Assembly (NCBI GenBank): GCA_026014745.1
Contig: JAOZHS010000001.1
Location: 62,001 to 126,000 of the forward strand
Length of the DNA: 64,000 nucleotides
Origin: Candidatus Bathyarchaeota archaeon
GTDB lineage: Archaea; Thermoproteota; Bathyarchaeia; Bathyarchaeales; Bathycorpusculaceae
Reading direction: 5' to 3'
Shown here in pieces: positions 52,964 to 60,756 of the stretch. A model generated the notes under the pieces. That model saw only the letters and a program-made list of their open reading frames with translations. It had not been told where the DNA came from and ran no database searches. Each line of letters starts with the position of its first letter. The stretch's first letter is position 1. Position numbers and translations under genes: made by a program.

Positions 52964-53806
52964 GTGAACCTAACGCCGTCTGTTTTAGAAATGGATTTTT
53001 CCGAGACCCAAAAAAGAATCTGCCGCTTCATCAAAGAATACGTCGAAAGCACTGGCGCCAAAGGAATTGTGCTGGGGCTATCTGGCGGAATTGACAGCAC
53101 AACCATCGCTGCACTTTCAAGCATAGCTATCGGTGGCGAAAACGTTTTGGGTTTAATGCTTCCCGAAAAAGAGAATTTTAACCAAAAAGACATCGATGAC
53201 GCCAAAACCATCGCAAATCAATTCAACATTTCTACCCAAATCTGCGATATGACCCAAACCCTAAACGGCTTCTACAACGAAATTCCAATCTTTGACCCAG
53301 CGGATCGGCTCTGCAAAGGAAACATCAAAGCCCGAACCCGCATGATATATCTATACTATTATGCTAACAAGCAAAACCGCATCGTCTGCGGCAGCTCCGA
53401 TAAATCAGAAACTATGATGGGTTATTTCACCAAATGGGGCGATGCAGCAGCAGACATAGCACCAATTCTGGACCTTTACAAGACTCAGGTCCGCAAACTT
53501 GCCTTTCATATGGGGATTTCAAAGGAACTGGCACTCAAACCATCCACCCCAGGTTTGTGGCCCAACCAGCTTGCAGAAACAGAATTAGAAATAAAATATG
53601 AAACCCTCGACTTAATTCTGTATGGGCTGGAACGATTTATGACTCCACAGGAAATTGCTCAACAACTAAGCGTGGACCAAACCCTTGTTGAGAAGGTTAA
53701 AACGCGGTGGCTTCTTAATGAACATAAACGTCGATTACCCTTAGCACCTAAAGTGGGTTATCGAACTGTGGGAAACGATTTTAGGCTTCCAAGACACAAC
53801 TATTAA
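52964..53806 (+). CDS. nadE: NAD synthetase (ammonia-type domain)
   Basis: 280 aa from GTG 52964. The ATP-pyrophosphatase loop LGLSGGIDSTTIAAL (~35), GNIKARTRMIYLYYYAN and GSSDKSETMMGYFTKWGDAAADIAPI define NadE. It lacks the N-terminal glutaminase domain of glutamine-dependent enzymes, so it needs free ammonia or a partner. The next gene, 10 bp downstream, is a nitrilase-superfamily protein, the fold from which such glutaminase domains derive. Confidence 0.94.
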   Translation: MNLTPSVLEMDFSETQKRICRFIKEYVESTGAKGIVLGLSGGIDSTTIAALSSIAIGGENVLGLMLPEKENFNQKDIDDAKTIANQFNISTQICDMTQTLNGFYNEIPIFDPADRLCKGNIKARTRMIYLYYYANKQNRIVCGSSDKSETMMGYFTKWGDAAADIAPILDLYKTQVRKLAFHMGISKELALKPSTPGLWPNQLAETELEIKYETLDLILYGLERFMTPQEIAQQLSVDQTLVEKVKTRWLLNEHKRRLPLAPKVGYRTVGNDFRLPRHNY

Positions 53807-53816
53807 GGAATAGCCG

Positions 53817-54650
53817 ATGAAGGATAAATTCAAACTTGCCCTCTGCCAGATCAGCAGCAAAAGAGAAGACAAACAGGGCAACCTCCAAAAAATAGAAGAG
53901 TTAACCCGCAAAGCCAAAGCAGAAGGCGCTGAACTCGCAGTTTTCCCCGAAATGTGCCTTACTGGTTACGTGTTGCATGACCAAATCTACGAGCTAGCCG
54001 AAACCATCCCCGGACCCTCTATCAAAAAGGTAGAGGCTTTAGCTAAAGAGACGGGTATGCATATTATATTTGGGATGCCTGAAAGAAGCGAAAAAGCCAA
54101 GCTAACGCTCTATAATACTGCCGTCTGCATTGGACCTGATGGAGTAATCGGGAAATATCGAAAAATGTATCTGCCCACGCATAGCGTGTTTGAGGAGAAA
54201 CGTTATTTTCGTCTCGGCTATGAACCTGTGGCATTGCAAACCAGCCTCGGTAACATCGGCTTAACGATCTGTTACGACGTATTCTTCCCAGAAGTCTTTA
54301 GGCTGCCACGGCTTATGGGTGCGCAGCTTATAGTCTGCATTTCTGCCTCGCCTGCGGTTCGTCGAAGCTACTTTGAAGTTTTGACTTCTGCAAGGGCATT
54401 GGAAAACACGGCTTTTTTGGCTTATGTAAACCTCGCAGGGGTTCAGGAGGGTTTGCAGTTTTGGGGTGGAAGCCGCCTTGTAAGCCCTACAGGAGATGTT
54501 TTAGCTAAAGCGAAGTATGATGAAGAGGACTTTGTAATAGCAGAGGTCGATTTTACGGATTTGCGTGCAGCGGAAACATTCATCCCTACCATGCGGGATC
54601 TGCGTCCGGAGCTTTTTGAGAAGCTTAAGGATTTTTGTGAGCGTTTCTAG
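53817..54650 (+). CDS. Nitrilase-superfamily carbon-nitrogen hydrolase
   Basis: 277 aa. The Glu-Lys-Cys triad is visible: E in VFPEMCLTG (~45), K in YRKMYLP (~117) and C in TICYDVFFPE (~152). The substrate is not deducible. Close coupling to nadE (10 bp) suggests either a glutaminase-like ammonia donor for NAD synthesis or an omega-amidase/agmatinase-type role. The C-terminus reads DLRPELFEKLKDF. Confidence 0.87.
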   Translation: MKDKFKLALCQISSKREDKQGNLQKIEELTRKAKAEGAELAVFPEMCLTGYVLHDQIYELAETIPGPSIKKVEALAKETGMHIIFGMPERSEKAKLTLYNTAVCIGPDGVIGKYRKMYLPTHSVFEEKRYFRLGYEPVALQTSLGNIGLTICYDVFFPEVFRLPRLMGAQLIVCISASPAVRRSYFEVLTSARALENTAFLAYVNLAGVQEGLQFWGGSRLVSPTGDVLAKAKYDEEDFVIAEVDFTDLRAAETFIPTMRDLRPELFEKLKDFCERF

Positions 54651-54685
54651 CAGGTCACGTTTCGTGTTTTTTGATGTTGTTTAGA

Positions 54686-54787
54686 ATCACAGGTGCATCA
54701 CAGCACGTGATGTCAAGGGTTGTATGGTAAAATCACGGTGATTTTGGCGTGATGGATTGATATCACGGGGTTTTTTGTTTAAATCAC
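54686..54787. repeat. ATCAC/GTGAT array, left part (8 copies)
   Basis: ATCAC or its complement GTGAT occurs at 54686, 54697, 54707, 54732, 54738, 54749, 54762 and 54783. Several steps are 10 or 11 bp, one helical turn. The pair at 54732-54742 forms the palindrome ATCAC-G-GTGAT. It lies in the 488-bp gap after the nitrilase gene. Confidence 0.8.
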
Positions 54788-54987
54788 GTGTGAGACTATG
54801 GAAAAACAAGGTTGTTTTGAGAGGAGATTAATTGTAAAAAGTGTGTCTTATTCGATGTGTATCCGTTAATTTTGTGTAGTATCGCAGTTTGTAGCATTTG
54901 CAAAAGTGCATTTTTTATGTAAAGTTCAGGGTAAAAGGTTGTTTGAATCTTTGAGAATTTAGCCTTTTTAATGTTAACTGGTCAGAA

Positions 54988-55007
54988 TTCGACGGGAAAC
55001 CGTCGAG
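54988..55007. other. Hairpin with GAAA tetraloop
   Basis: CGACGG-GAAA-CCGTCG is a perfect 6-bp GC-rich stem with a GNRA loop, extended by one T-A and one T-G pair, in otherwise AT-rich noncoding DNA. It could be part of an RNA leader for the gene at 55139 or a protein site. Confidence 0.45.
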
Positions 55008-55138
55008 AACGTTTGTAATTTCCTTGTTTTTTAATTTAGGCTGTAATTTAGCTTTTTATTTTGTGGATACATGGAGTTTAGCGCTTGGAGAAAGGATAAA
55101 AACGCGAGTAGGTATACAAAACTGTATCCATTACAGAG

Positions 55139-55636
55139 ATGGAGATAAACGATAAAATGAAGCTAAAAGAAGGAGTACAAGCATGGTTAAATGGGGCTTT
55201 AAACGACCCCATTGTACAAATACTGGCAAAAAACAGCCAATTAACTAAAACACAGCTCGAGACGTTCTTAATTGACGTTTTAGCCGAAAATATATCAGGC
55301 AAACAACTAAAATACGACGATAAAGCCGCCTTACGGCTAACAAGGGCAAAAATAAGTCGCGGAAGCTTTAATAGGACATTAAAACAGTCCAAAGAAAACG
55401 TCATAAAATCCATCTACACGGTCCTACTTTTAGGTTATTTAGGTGTGTTTGAGAGCACAACTCTTGACCCGTACCTCGAAATAGCCAATAAACTGCACAA
55501 TTATGTGGAGGCTCACCAGGACGTACCTACCAAGGAAGAGGAGCTAAAAGACCATCTAAAAGTCATAGAAATCATCCGAGAAGAGCTAGAAACAAGCCTA
55601 AAACGGCTTTCTAGCCCATCAGAACAGCCTCTGTGA
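55139..55636 (+). CDS. Unknown protein between the two ATCAC/GTGAT arrays
   Basis: 165 aa, start ATG 55139 (55157 is an in-frame alternative). Predicted all-helical and basic in the middle: LRLTRAKISRGSFNRTLKQ followed by NVIKSIYTVLLLGYLGVF could be a helix-turn-helix-like DNA-binding segment. Then comes a charged coiled-coil-like C-terminus (~120-155). There are no cysteines, signal peptide or clear TM. I recognise no family. Its position between dense short repeats and 2.3 kb from the likely origin suggests a DNA-binding or chromosome-maintenance role, which is inference. Confidence 0.65.
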   Translation: MEINDKMKLKEGVQAWLNGALNDPIVQILAKNSQLTKTQLETFLIDVLAENISGKQLKYDDKAALRLTRAKISRGSFNRTLKQSKENVIKSIYTVLLLGYLGVFESTTLDPYLEIANKLHNYVEAHQDVPTKEEELKDHLKVIEIIREELETSLKRLSSPSEQPL

Positions 55637-55936
55637 TGTCACAAATCACAACAAATCACCATTTTTTGGCTATAAAATGAAGTTATTAACCCAGGAGAAT
55701 AGACCTTAAATCACTATTAAATTCTGAAAATAAGCTTAAAATAAAGCTATTTTTTAGGCAACATTGTTAAGGAACTATCTAGAGGAAAATATGTGATGTG
55801 TGATATCATGTATAACTGTGATAAAAAGACCGTAAACCTTAAAAAAGCCCATGGAAATAAGTGTGATGTGTGATGTAACCGTTTGAATCACGGCAAAATC
55901 ACCGAAAAATCACAAGCATCATGAGGCATGATATCA
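55633..55936. repeat. ATCAC/GTGAT array, right part (12 copies)
   Basis: Copies at 55633, 55645, 55655, 55793, 55800, 55818, 55863, 55870, 55887, 55898, 55909 and 55932. The run 55887-55898-55909 has exact 11-bp steps, and GTGATGTGTGAT doublets occur twice (55793 and 55863). The last copies enter the first codons of the next gene (ATG 55921), so they overlap its likely leaderless promoter. Confidence 0.82.
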
Positions 55937-56694
55937 CGGTTGACTTAACCATAATACTTGTTGGCGTGCTGCTTGCTGCTACAACGGGAGCTTCCATAGA
56001 GTACTACAGGCAAATACGTAAGGCACAAAAAGAGTATGAGAAAGCGCGAGACTTCGTGGAAGATATAGTGTTAAGTTTCAACCGGGAACTTAAGCGCGAA
56101 TCAGATCGTTTTGAATCTATAGCATTTAAGGTTGATGGAAGCGCATCGAAGTCTGAGAGTAACCAAAACAAAATTGAAAACTTTGAAAAAAAGTTAGCCT
56201 TCCTCGAGGAACAACTTGGCAGCGTCGGCCTAAGTATTCAGCAATTACTAACACAAGACACACAAAACAACACTAGTCTGCTTTCAAGTTTAGAGGGGCT
56301 CGAATTAAAAATCCAAGACATCGAAGCCTCTCAAGAAACCCTTCGAAATAAAATCATCGAGGTTGAAACCCAAATACAAAAAATACCAACAACGCCACCT
56401 GAAGTCAAAACCGAACCACTCATGCCTGTTATACCCATCAAACGAGACAAAGCCATGGCTGCCCTCACTGACACCGAAATTGCAGTTTTAGAAATGCTCT
56501 CCAAAGAGGGAGCAAAAACGGCGCCTGAAATCAAAGAGCGCCTCCAGCTTAGCAGAGAGCATACGGCGCGGTTGATGAAGAAGCTCTATGAGGAAGGGTA
56601 TCTTGAGCGTGAAGCGGGCAAAATCCCGTTCAGATACAGCATCAAAAAAGAGATGGAAACCTTGATGCAGAAAGCTGAAAGTACCTCTACGTAG
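55921..56694 (+). CDS. Membrane-anchored coiled-coil protein with C-terminal winged helix
   Basis: 257 aa. One N-terminal TM (~8-25) is followed by basic residues (RQIRKAQK), placing the rest in the cytoplasm. A long coiled coil spans ~30-155, a Pro-rich linker ~157-178, and a MarR/TrmB-like winged helix ~183-250 (LTDTEIAVLEMLSKEG, APEIKERLQLSREHTARLMKKLYEEGYLERE). This could hold DNA at the membrane. No ribosome site is seen before ATG 55921, fitting a leaderless mRNA. It lies between the repeat arrays and the origin. Confidence 0.72.
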   Translation: MRHDITVDLTIILVGVLLAATTGASIEYYRQIRKAQKEYEKARDFVEDIVLSFNRELKRESDRFESIAFKVDGSASKSESNQNKIENFEKKLAFLEEQLGSVGLSIQQLLTQDTQNNTSLLSSLEGLELKIQDIEASQETLRNKIIEVETQIQKIPTTPPEVKTEPLMPVIPIKRDKAMAALTDTEIAVLEMLSKEGAKTAPEIKERLQLSREHTARLMKKLYEEGYLEREAGKIPFRYSIKKEMETLMQKAESTST

Positions 56695-56705
56695 ACGAGA
56701 TTTTT

Positions 56706-57137
56706 TTATTTTATATGTTGCTTTATTGCTGCCTGAGCAATGTTGGGTGCTGTTTTGTATTTGAGGTTGTTGGGTCCTCCAGTTCGCTGCAGCATACCTT
56801 TATTGGCCATACGAGAAAGATAAGTGGAGATAGTGCTTAAGCTGACGGGTTCTTTGAGTTCCTGCTCATAGACAGATTGGATCTCTTTGGACGAGAACCA
56901 GATCAGGGGGAAGTTCTTTTGGATAACAAGCTGCACCTTCTCAAAACGTGACAAAGATTTGTTTGTAATTGCGGTGGTAGCGTTGGCTGTTGGGTTTTCG
57001 CTTGGTGCACCACCTAACAGCTCTACAAGGTCAAGTAGCCGCATAGCTTTGTCACGGGTCACTTGACCCTCAAAACCAATGGTATATCGATTACCATCGC
57101 TATCGAACAGCTCTACGCGGATCTTGCGAGCCGGCAC
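56706..57137 (-). CDS. Winged-helix protein next to the origin
   Basis: 143 aa from GTG 57137. The N-terminal ~40 residues form a small beta domain (RKIRVELFDSDGNRYTIGF), then a short linker. The C-terminal winged helix (~70-140) includes FSSKEIQSVYEQEL, SLSTISTYLSRMANKGML and the wing RTGGPNNLKYKT. Family not recognised. Its ribosome site AAGGTG is inside a perfect palindrome (57143-57156), and a second palindrome lies at 57174-57188, suggesting tight, perhaps self-made, control. It is convergent with the membrane wHTH gene (11 bp gap). Confidence 0.68.
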   Translation of the reverse strand: MPARKIRVELFDSDGNRYTIGFEGQVTRDKAMRLLDLVELLGGAPSENPTANATTAITNKSLSRFEKVQLVIQKNFPLIWFSSKEIQSVYEQELKEPVSLSTISTYLSRMANKGMLQRTGGPNNLKYKTAPNIAQAAIKQHIK

Positions 57138-57142
57138 TTGTT

Positions 57143-57156
57143 ACACCTTAAGGTGT
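57143..57156 (-). promoter_or_regulatory. Palindrome that covers the ribosome-binding site
   Basis: ACACCTTAAGGTGT is perfectly symmetric. On the minus strand its right half AAGGTG is the Shine-Dalgarno sequence for GTG 57137 (6-nt spacer). As RNA the two halves could pair and hide the site; as DNA it could be an operator. Confidence 0.5.
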
Positions 57157-57173
57157 TCACAAGTTTACGCTTC

Positions 57174-57188
57174 ACAGCTTATAGCTGT
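57174..57188. promoter_or_regulatory. 15-bp palindrome upstream of the wHTH gene
   Basis: ACAGCT-TAT-AGCTGT, nested inside a wider CTTCAC/GTGAAG inverted repeat (57170-57175 with 57193-57198). A natural candidate operator for the wHTH protein encoded at 56706-57137. Confidence 0.5.
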
Positions 57189-57328
57189 TATGGTGAAGTA
57201 GGGTAATTAGAAAAGACCATTTCAGGCTCATAATTGGAATTAATGATTTTTTTGTGGTTTGTTTGGAATTACCAGCTTCACATGAAAAGGTTAAGTTAAA
57301 AATAATCCAGTTATTGATTGGTTTTGAT

Positions 57329-57352
57329 TTTGCAGTGGAAGCGCAGGGGTGC
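57329..57352 (+). other. ORB-like box 1
   Basis: TTTGCAGTGGAAGCGCAGGG followed by GTG. It keeps the CAGTGGAA core and the G-string of the known archaeal origin recognition box (TTCCAGTGGAAAC...GGGG). Confidence 0.6.
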
Positions 57353-57576
57353 CTTCTTCACTTGTTAACGGTAGAATAAGGGTATTTTAGGGGGAACGGA
57401 GTGCGGGGGAAAGCTGTTCACATTGCATCTTTACTGTTATTCACAGTTTTGTGAAAGCTAAAATTGTTGTGAATAGCTTTGAACAGAAAACTTGAGAGTT
57501 AAAATCAAGGATTGTAAGGAATCCAAGGAATGCACTTGCCAGGTAATGATTTTTTCCATGGAAAAAACGTATGCAC

Positions 57577-57600
57577 AGACACCCCTCTGTTTCCGATCGA
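57577..57600 (-). other. ORB-like box 2 (inverted)
   Basis: On the minus strand: TCGATCGGAAACAGAGGGG then TG. The GGAAAC core and G-string are intact. It points away from the AT-rich region. Confidence 0.6.
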
Positions 57601-57675
57601 AGTTTTTTTAGGAAAAAGAAGTTTAGGAAGCTTCAAAAAATATTCGCAGAGAGTTTGTCTAAACTCTTAGATAGC

Positions 57676-57755
57676 AACAATTAATATATGAAAACACAAT
57701 TTACCACTCAGAGTATATTCTTATATATAGTATATTATGATTTAATTTTATAATC
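57676..57755. other. AT-rich candidate duplex-unwinding element
   Basis: Dense in TATATA/TTAATA steps with only isolated G/C, located between inverted ORB-like boxes 2 and 3. Confidence 0.6.
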
Positions 57756-57764
57756 CAGACTTCT

Positions 57765-57790
57765 TTTCCAGTAGAAACGTTGGGGTGTGT
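57765..57790 (+). other. ORB-like box 3
   Basis: TTTCCAGTAGAAACGTTGGG followed by GTGTGT: the best match to the ORB consensus, with a single change in the CAGTGGAAAC core. Its G-string points away from the AT-rich region, toward cdc6. Confidence 0.68.
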
Positions 57791-57936
57791 CTTTTTCTAG
57801 GGTTACTTGGTTCTTAGCTACTATACGGTTCTTTTTTTAGGAATGTGTTGTTCTAAAACCAGATTTTTGTACTGTATCCTTTATCTGTTCCACAAGAAAT
57901 AACGGTTGTACCACTGAAAAGATAGGGGCTGAAAAA

Positions 57937-59178
57937 ATGGGCAATTCAAGCGTACTTGATGACGTATTTGACAATTTCGTTAACGGCATTAAACTGTTCA
58001 GAGATCGCGAAGTTCTAAGACATGATTATATCCCTGAAAAATTGCCTCATCGTGAAGACCAAATTCGCCTTTTAGGCGTTACAGTAGCCCCTGTCCTGCG
58101 AGATGCACGATGTTCAAACATTTTTATCTACGGCAAAACTGGTACAGGTAAAACAGCTGTGACCAAATATGTCCTGAGTCACTTAGAATCTAAGGCTAAG
58201 GAATTTGGCGCCCAAGTCAAGTTTTGCTACATTAATTGTCGTATGGTGGGCTCTGAATATCGTGTGTTTGCCAGCTTAAGCCAAAGCGTTGGTTTATCTA
58301 TCCCCTTCACAGGCTTATCCGTTGGAGAAGTTTTTGATCGCTTCCGCCAAGGCCTTGATCAATCTCGAATAATATTCATAATCGTTCTCGACGAGGTTGA
58401 TGCTCTCATTAAGGACCGCGGCGACTCCTTTATGTATGAACTCACCCGCATAAACGAAACTCTCCACAATAGCAAAGTCTCCATCATTGGCATATCTAAC
58501 GATCTTCGCCTCAAAGAATTTCTCGACCCCCGCGTCTTTAGTTCCCTTAGTGAAGAAGAACTTGTCTTTAGACCCTACGACGCGGCTGAACTCCGCAACA
58601 TCCTCTCGGAACGTTCCAAGCTGTCTTTTCAAGATGGTGTGCTTTCTGATTCAGCTCTAAGCATATGCTCTGCTTTGGCGGCTGCAGAACACGGCGATGC
58701 TCGGCGAGCTCTTGATTTGCTGCGGGTCGCTGGTGAAGTCGCAGAACGTCAAGGTTCAAAAGCTATAACTGAGGAGCATGTGCGCCAAGCCGAAAAACAC
58801 ATAGAACACAACAGAGTAATTGACGCGCTCAAAAATTTGACTCTGCACTCAAAACTGGTGCTTCTAAGCGTCTATCATTTAAACAAATCTAACGCTTCAA
58901 CTGGGGAAATATATGACGTTTATAATGAACTGTGCGGCGAATTTGGTGCAGGGTTGTTGACGCAGCGTAGATTGGGCACATTGATTAACGAGTTGGATTC
59001 GATGGGACTGGTGAACGCTAAGGTTGTGAGTATGGGGCGTTACGGTAGAACTAAAAAAATCCGCTTGGAAATTTCTCGCAGTCTAATTCGAGATGTGCTT
59101 AGCGGCGATGACATGGTTGGGCGCCTAATCGGTTATTCGCCTCAAGCTCTTCACAAAAACGTCGACAAGACTCTATAA
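57937..59178 (+). CDS. cdc6: Origin-binding protein Orc1/Cdc6
   Basis: 413 aa. AAA+ ATPase with Walker A IYGKTGTGKTAVTKY (~66), Walker B IIVLDEVDALIKD (~148), sensor 1 GISNDL and sensor 2 region HGDARRALDLLRVAGE. The C-terminal winged helix (~300-400) includes STGEIYDVYNELC and GRYGRTKKIRLEI. It binds origin boxes and loads MCM. It is transcribed away from the ORB/AT-rich region and overlaps the convergent DP1 gene by 6 bp. Confidence 0.96.
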   Translation: MGNSSVLDDVFDNFVNGIKLFRDREVLRHDYIPEKLPHREDQIRLLGVTVAPVLRDARCSNIFIYGKTGTGKTAVTKYVLSHLESKAKEFGAQVKFCYINCRMVGSEYRVFASLSQSVGLSIPFTGLSVGEVFDRFRQGLDQSRIIFIIVLDEVDALIKDRGDSFMYELTRINETLHNSKVSIIGISNDLRLKEFLDPRVFSSLSEEELVFRPYDAAELRNILSERSKLSFQDGVLSDSALSICSALAAAEHGDARRALDLLRVAGEVAERQGSKAITEEHVRQAEKHIEHNRVIDALKNLTLHSKLVLLSVYHLNKSNASTGEIYDVYNELCGEFGAGLLTQRRLGTLINELDSMGLVNAKVVSMGRYGRTKKIRLEISRSLIRDVLSGDDMVGRLIGYSPQALHKNVDKTL

Positions 59179-60756
59179 GAACGACAAAATGGTCGTTTCG
59201 AGAGTTTGCAGGTTCACTACTGGCACTTTGCCTGGCGTAGGAACTAGCCCTAATTTTTCCATGTAATCCGTTTGGGCTTGCCAGCCGCCTGAATTAATTA
59301 CGAGTACTCCGCGGTAATTGCATAAGCCGTTTACGTGTATGTGCCCTGCGTGGAATATGTCTGGAACTTTGTCAATCACTAGGTAGTCTTTGTTTTCTGG
59401 GGAGAGCATGGTTTTGCCGCCGTAGACTGGTGCTAGATGACGACTCTGGATTAGTAGCCGCATAGCTTTTTCGGGGTGATCATGATCCATGCCGGGAACT
59501 ACGCCGATTATGTCATCTAAGCTTCTGCCATGATACATCAAAACATCTACGCCGTGCAGGTTTAGCAGGCAGGGGCTTCCTACTGAGTGTATGTTGGCTT
59601 TGTCTTTAATGGCTGTGAGATATCCTTCTGGTATGGCGGGTTGGGGGAGTGATTTGCGGGCTGCATCATGGTTACCTGGTGAAATGAAGATGTCGATGTA
59701 GCTGGGAATTTTTTCAAAGTATTTGATGGCAAAGTCGTATTGCTTGTGCACGTTGCGGATTGTTAACTCATGCTGCTGTCCGGGATAGATGCCGATGCCA
59801 TCCACGACATCGCCAGCGATTAGAAGATATTTTACTCGGCCTGCAATTTCACGCATTTCTGGTGTGCCATATTTGCCTCGGAGCCACTGTATGAACCGTT
59901 TGAAGGCTTCTTTCTCGAATTTTGTGCTGCCGATGTGAATGTCTGAGGTGAGTACTGCATAGATGGGTTCAGGGGCGCGTTGGATGGCTTTTCTGCCGAT
60001 TTCGGGGAAAATTATGTCCTCGGCTAGGAACAGGTTGGTTCGGGTTTTGATTACGGCTAGACAGATTATTTGGTCGGGTAAGAGCATGAGTGCTTTTTTG
60101 CGTACCTCTTGCTGGGCTTTTTGGGGGACCATTACTGTGGCGCTGGCGTTGAGGTCCTCAACTGTGAGTATGGTGTTGTTTTTTGAATCCCGCTTCTCAG
60201 TAAGCATGCATATGATTTTTAGTTTGGTTTTCGGCTGAGACTTCAGCGCCTCCGCGATGGGGGTGGCGCCTCTTACGTCAATTCTTTGCCGAAACAGTTT
60301 TTCTATACGTTTGAAGCGGTCTTGGAAATACCCTACATATTCCTCGAGGGTGCCGTTGGATGTGAGTTGGCCAGTGGCGTCGTCGAGGATTTTAAAGTCG
60401 GAGGGGATGCTTTTTGCATAGGGGTAGAAAAACTCGTTTACTTCGTATTGTTCGGATAGAGCGGGTTCTGGTGAACTTGCGGGTGGCAAAGTGGGCTCTA
60501 GTGTGGGTTCAGACTGGGGCTCAACTACTGCGCTGGTTATGGTTGGCTGATGCATCAAGGTCTCCAGAAAGGCTTTTTCAATAAACATTGGCTTCTCTTG
60601 AAGCTCCTCGATTTTTTGGAGCGCCAAATTCATGAGGCAAACGGGGTCGTTGGTTTCGCAGGTTTGGCTTAGGAACTCGAAGGCTTCACTGTTTAGCATA
60701 TACCCTGCAGTGATTGTTGCCTCAATCGCCTTCTGAAGTCTCTCTTGCCCACTCAT
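59173..60756 (-). CDS. polD1: DNA polymerase D small subunit DP1 (proofreading exonuclease)
   Basis: 527 aa. A variable N-terminus contains a Pro/Glu-rich linker (~85-110). An OB fold (~165-245) is followed by a calcineurin-like phosphoesterase domain with SDIHIGS (~273), AGDVVDG, SPGNHDAAR, MYHGRS and HAGHIH, the Mre11-like active site of the 3'-5' exonuclease. Partner of DP2 at 48331-51753. It is divergent from the PhoU-like gene. Confidence 0.96.
   Translation of the reverse strand: MSGQERLQKAIEATITAGYMLNSEAFEFLSQTCETNDPVCLMNLALQKIEELQEKPMFIEKAFLETLMHQPTITSAVVEPQSEPTLEPTLPPASSPEPALSEQYEVNEFFYPYAKSIPSDFKILDDATGQLTSNGTLEEYVGYFQDRFKRIEKLFRQRIDVRGATPIAEALKSQPKTKLKIICMLTEKRDSKNNTILTVEDLNASATVMVPQKAQQEVRKKALMLLPDQIICLAVIKTRTNLFLAEDIIFPEIGRKAIQRAPEPIYAVLTSDIHIGSTKFEKEAFKRFIQWLRGKYGTPEMREIAGRVKYLLIAGDVVDGIGIYPGQQHELTIRNVHKQYDFAIKYFEKIPSYIDIFISPGNHDAARKSLPQPAIPEGYLTAIKDKANIHSVGSPCLLNLHGVDVLMYHGRSLDDIIGVVPGMDHDHPEKAMRLLIQSRHLAPVYGGKTMLSPENKDYLVIDKVPDIFHAGHIHVNGLCNYRGVLVINSGGWQAQTDYMEKLGLVPTPGKVPVVNLQTLETTILSFL

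Larger units (their letters stand above)
54651..55138. other. 488-bp gap left of the unknown gene
   Basis: It contains the left ATCAC/GTGAT array, an AT-rich middle and a GAAA-capped hairpin (54988-55007). Close to the next gene is an 8-bp inverted repeat TGGATACA (55064-55071) / TGTATCCA (55123-55130). No coding frame looked real. Confidence 0.55.
57329..57790. other. Probable chromosomal replication origin (oriC)
   Basis: The 799-bp gap before cdc6 contains three sequences close to archaeal origin recognition boxes: 57329-57352 (+), 57577-57600 (-) and 57765-57790 (+). The last two are inverted and flank a very AT-rich stretch at 57676-57755. Adjacent cdc6, paired inverted ORBs and an AT-rich unwinding region are the classical archaeal layout. 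Nothing else in 57138-57936 looks coding. Confidence 0.75.

Noticed and set aside
55791-55804. AGAGGAAAAT-ATG as a gene start
   Set aside because: The ATG is followed at once by TGA; no product.
54686-55936. CRISPR array reading of the ATCAC/GTGAT repeats
   Set aside because: The repeats are only 5 bp, on both strands, with no constant 24-40 bp repeat or equal-length spacers, and a gene separates the two parts.
57911-57932. Fourth ORB-like box just before cdc6
   Set aside because: ACCACTGAAAAGATAGGGG keeps the G-string but the CAGTGGAAAC core is too degraded, and it overlaps the cdc6 ribosome-site region.
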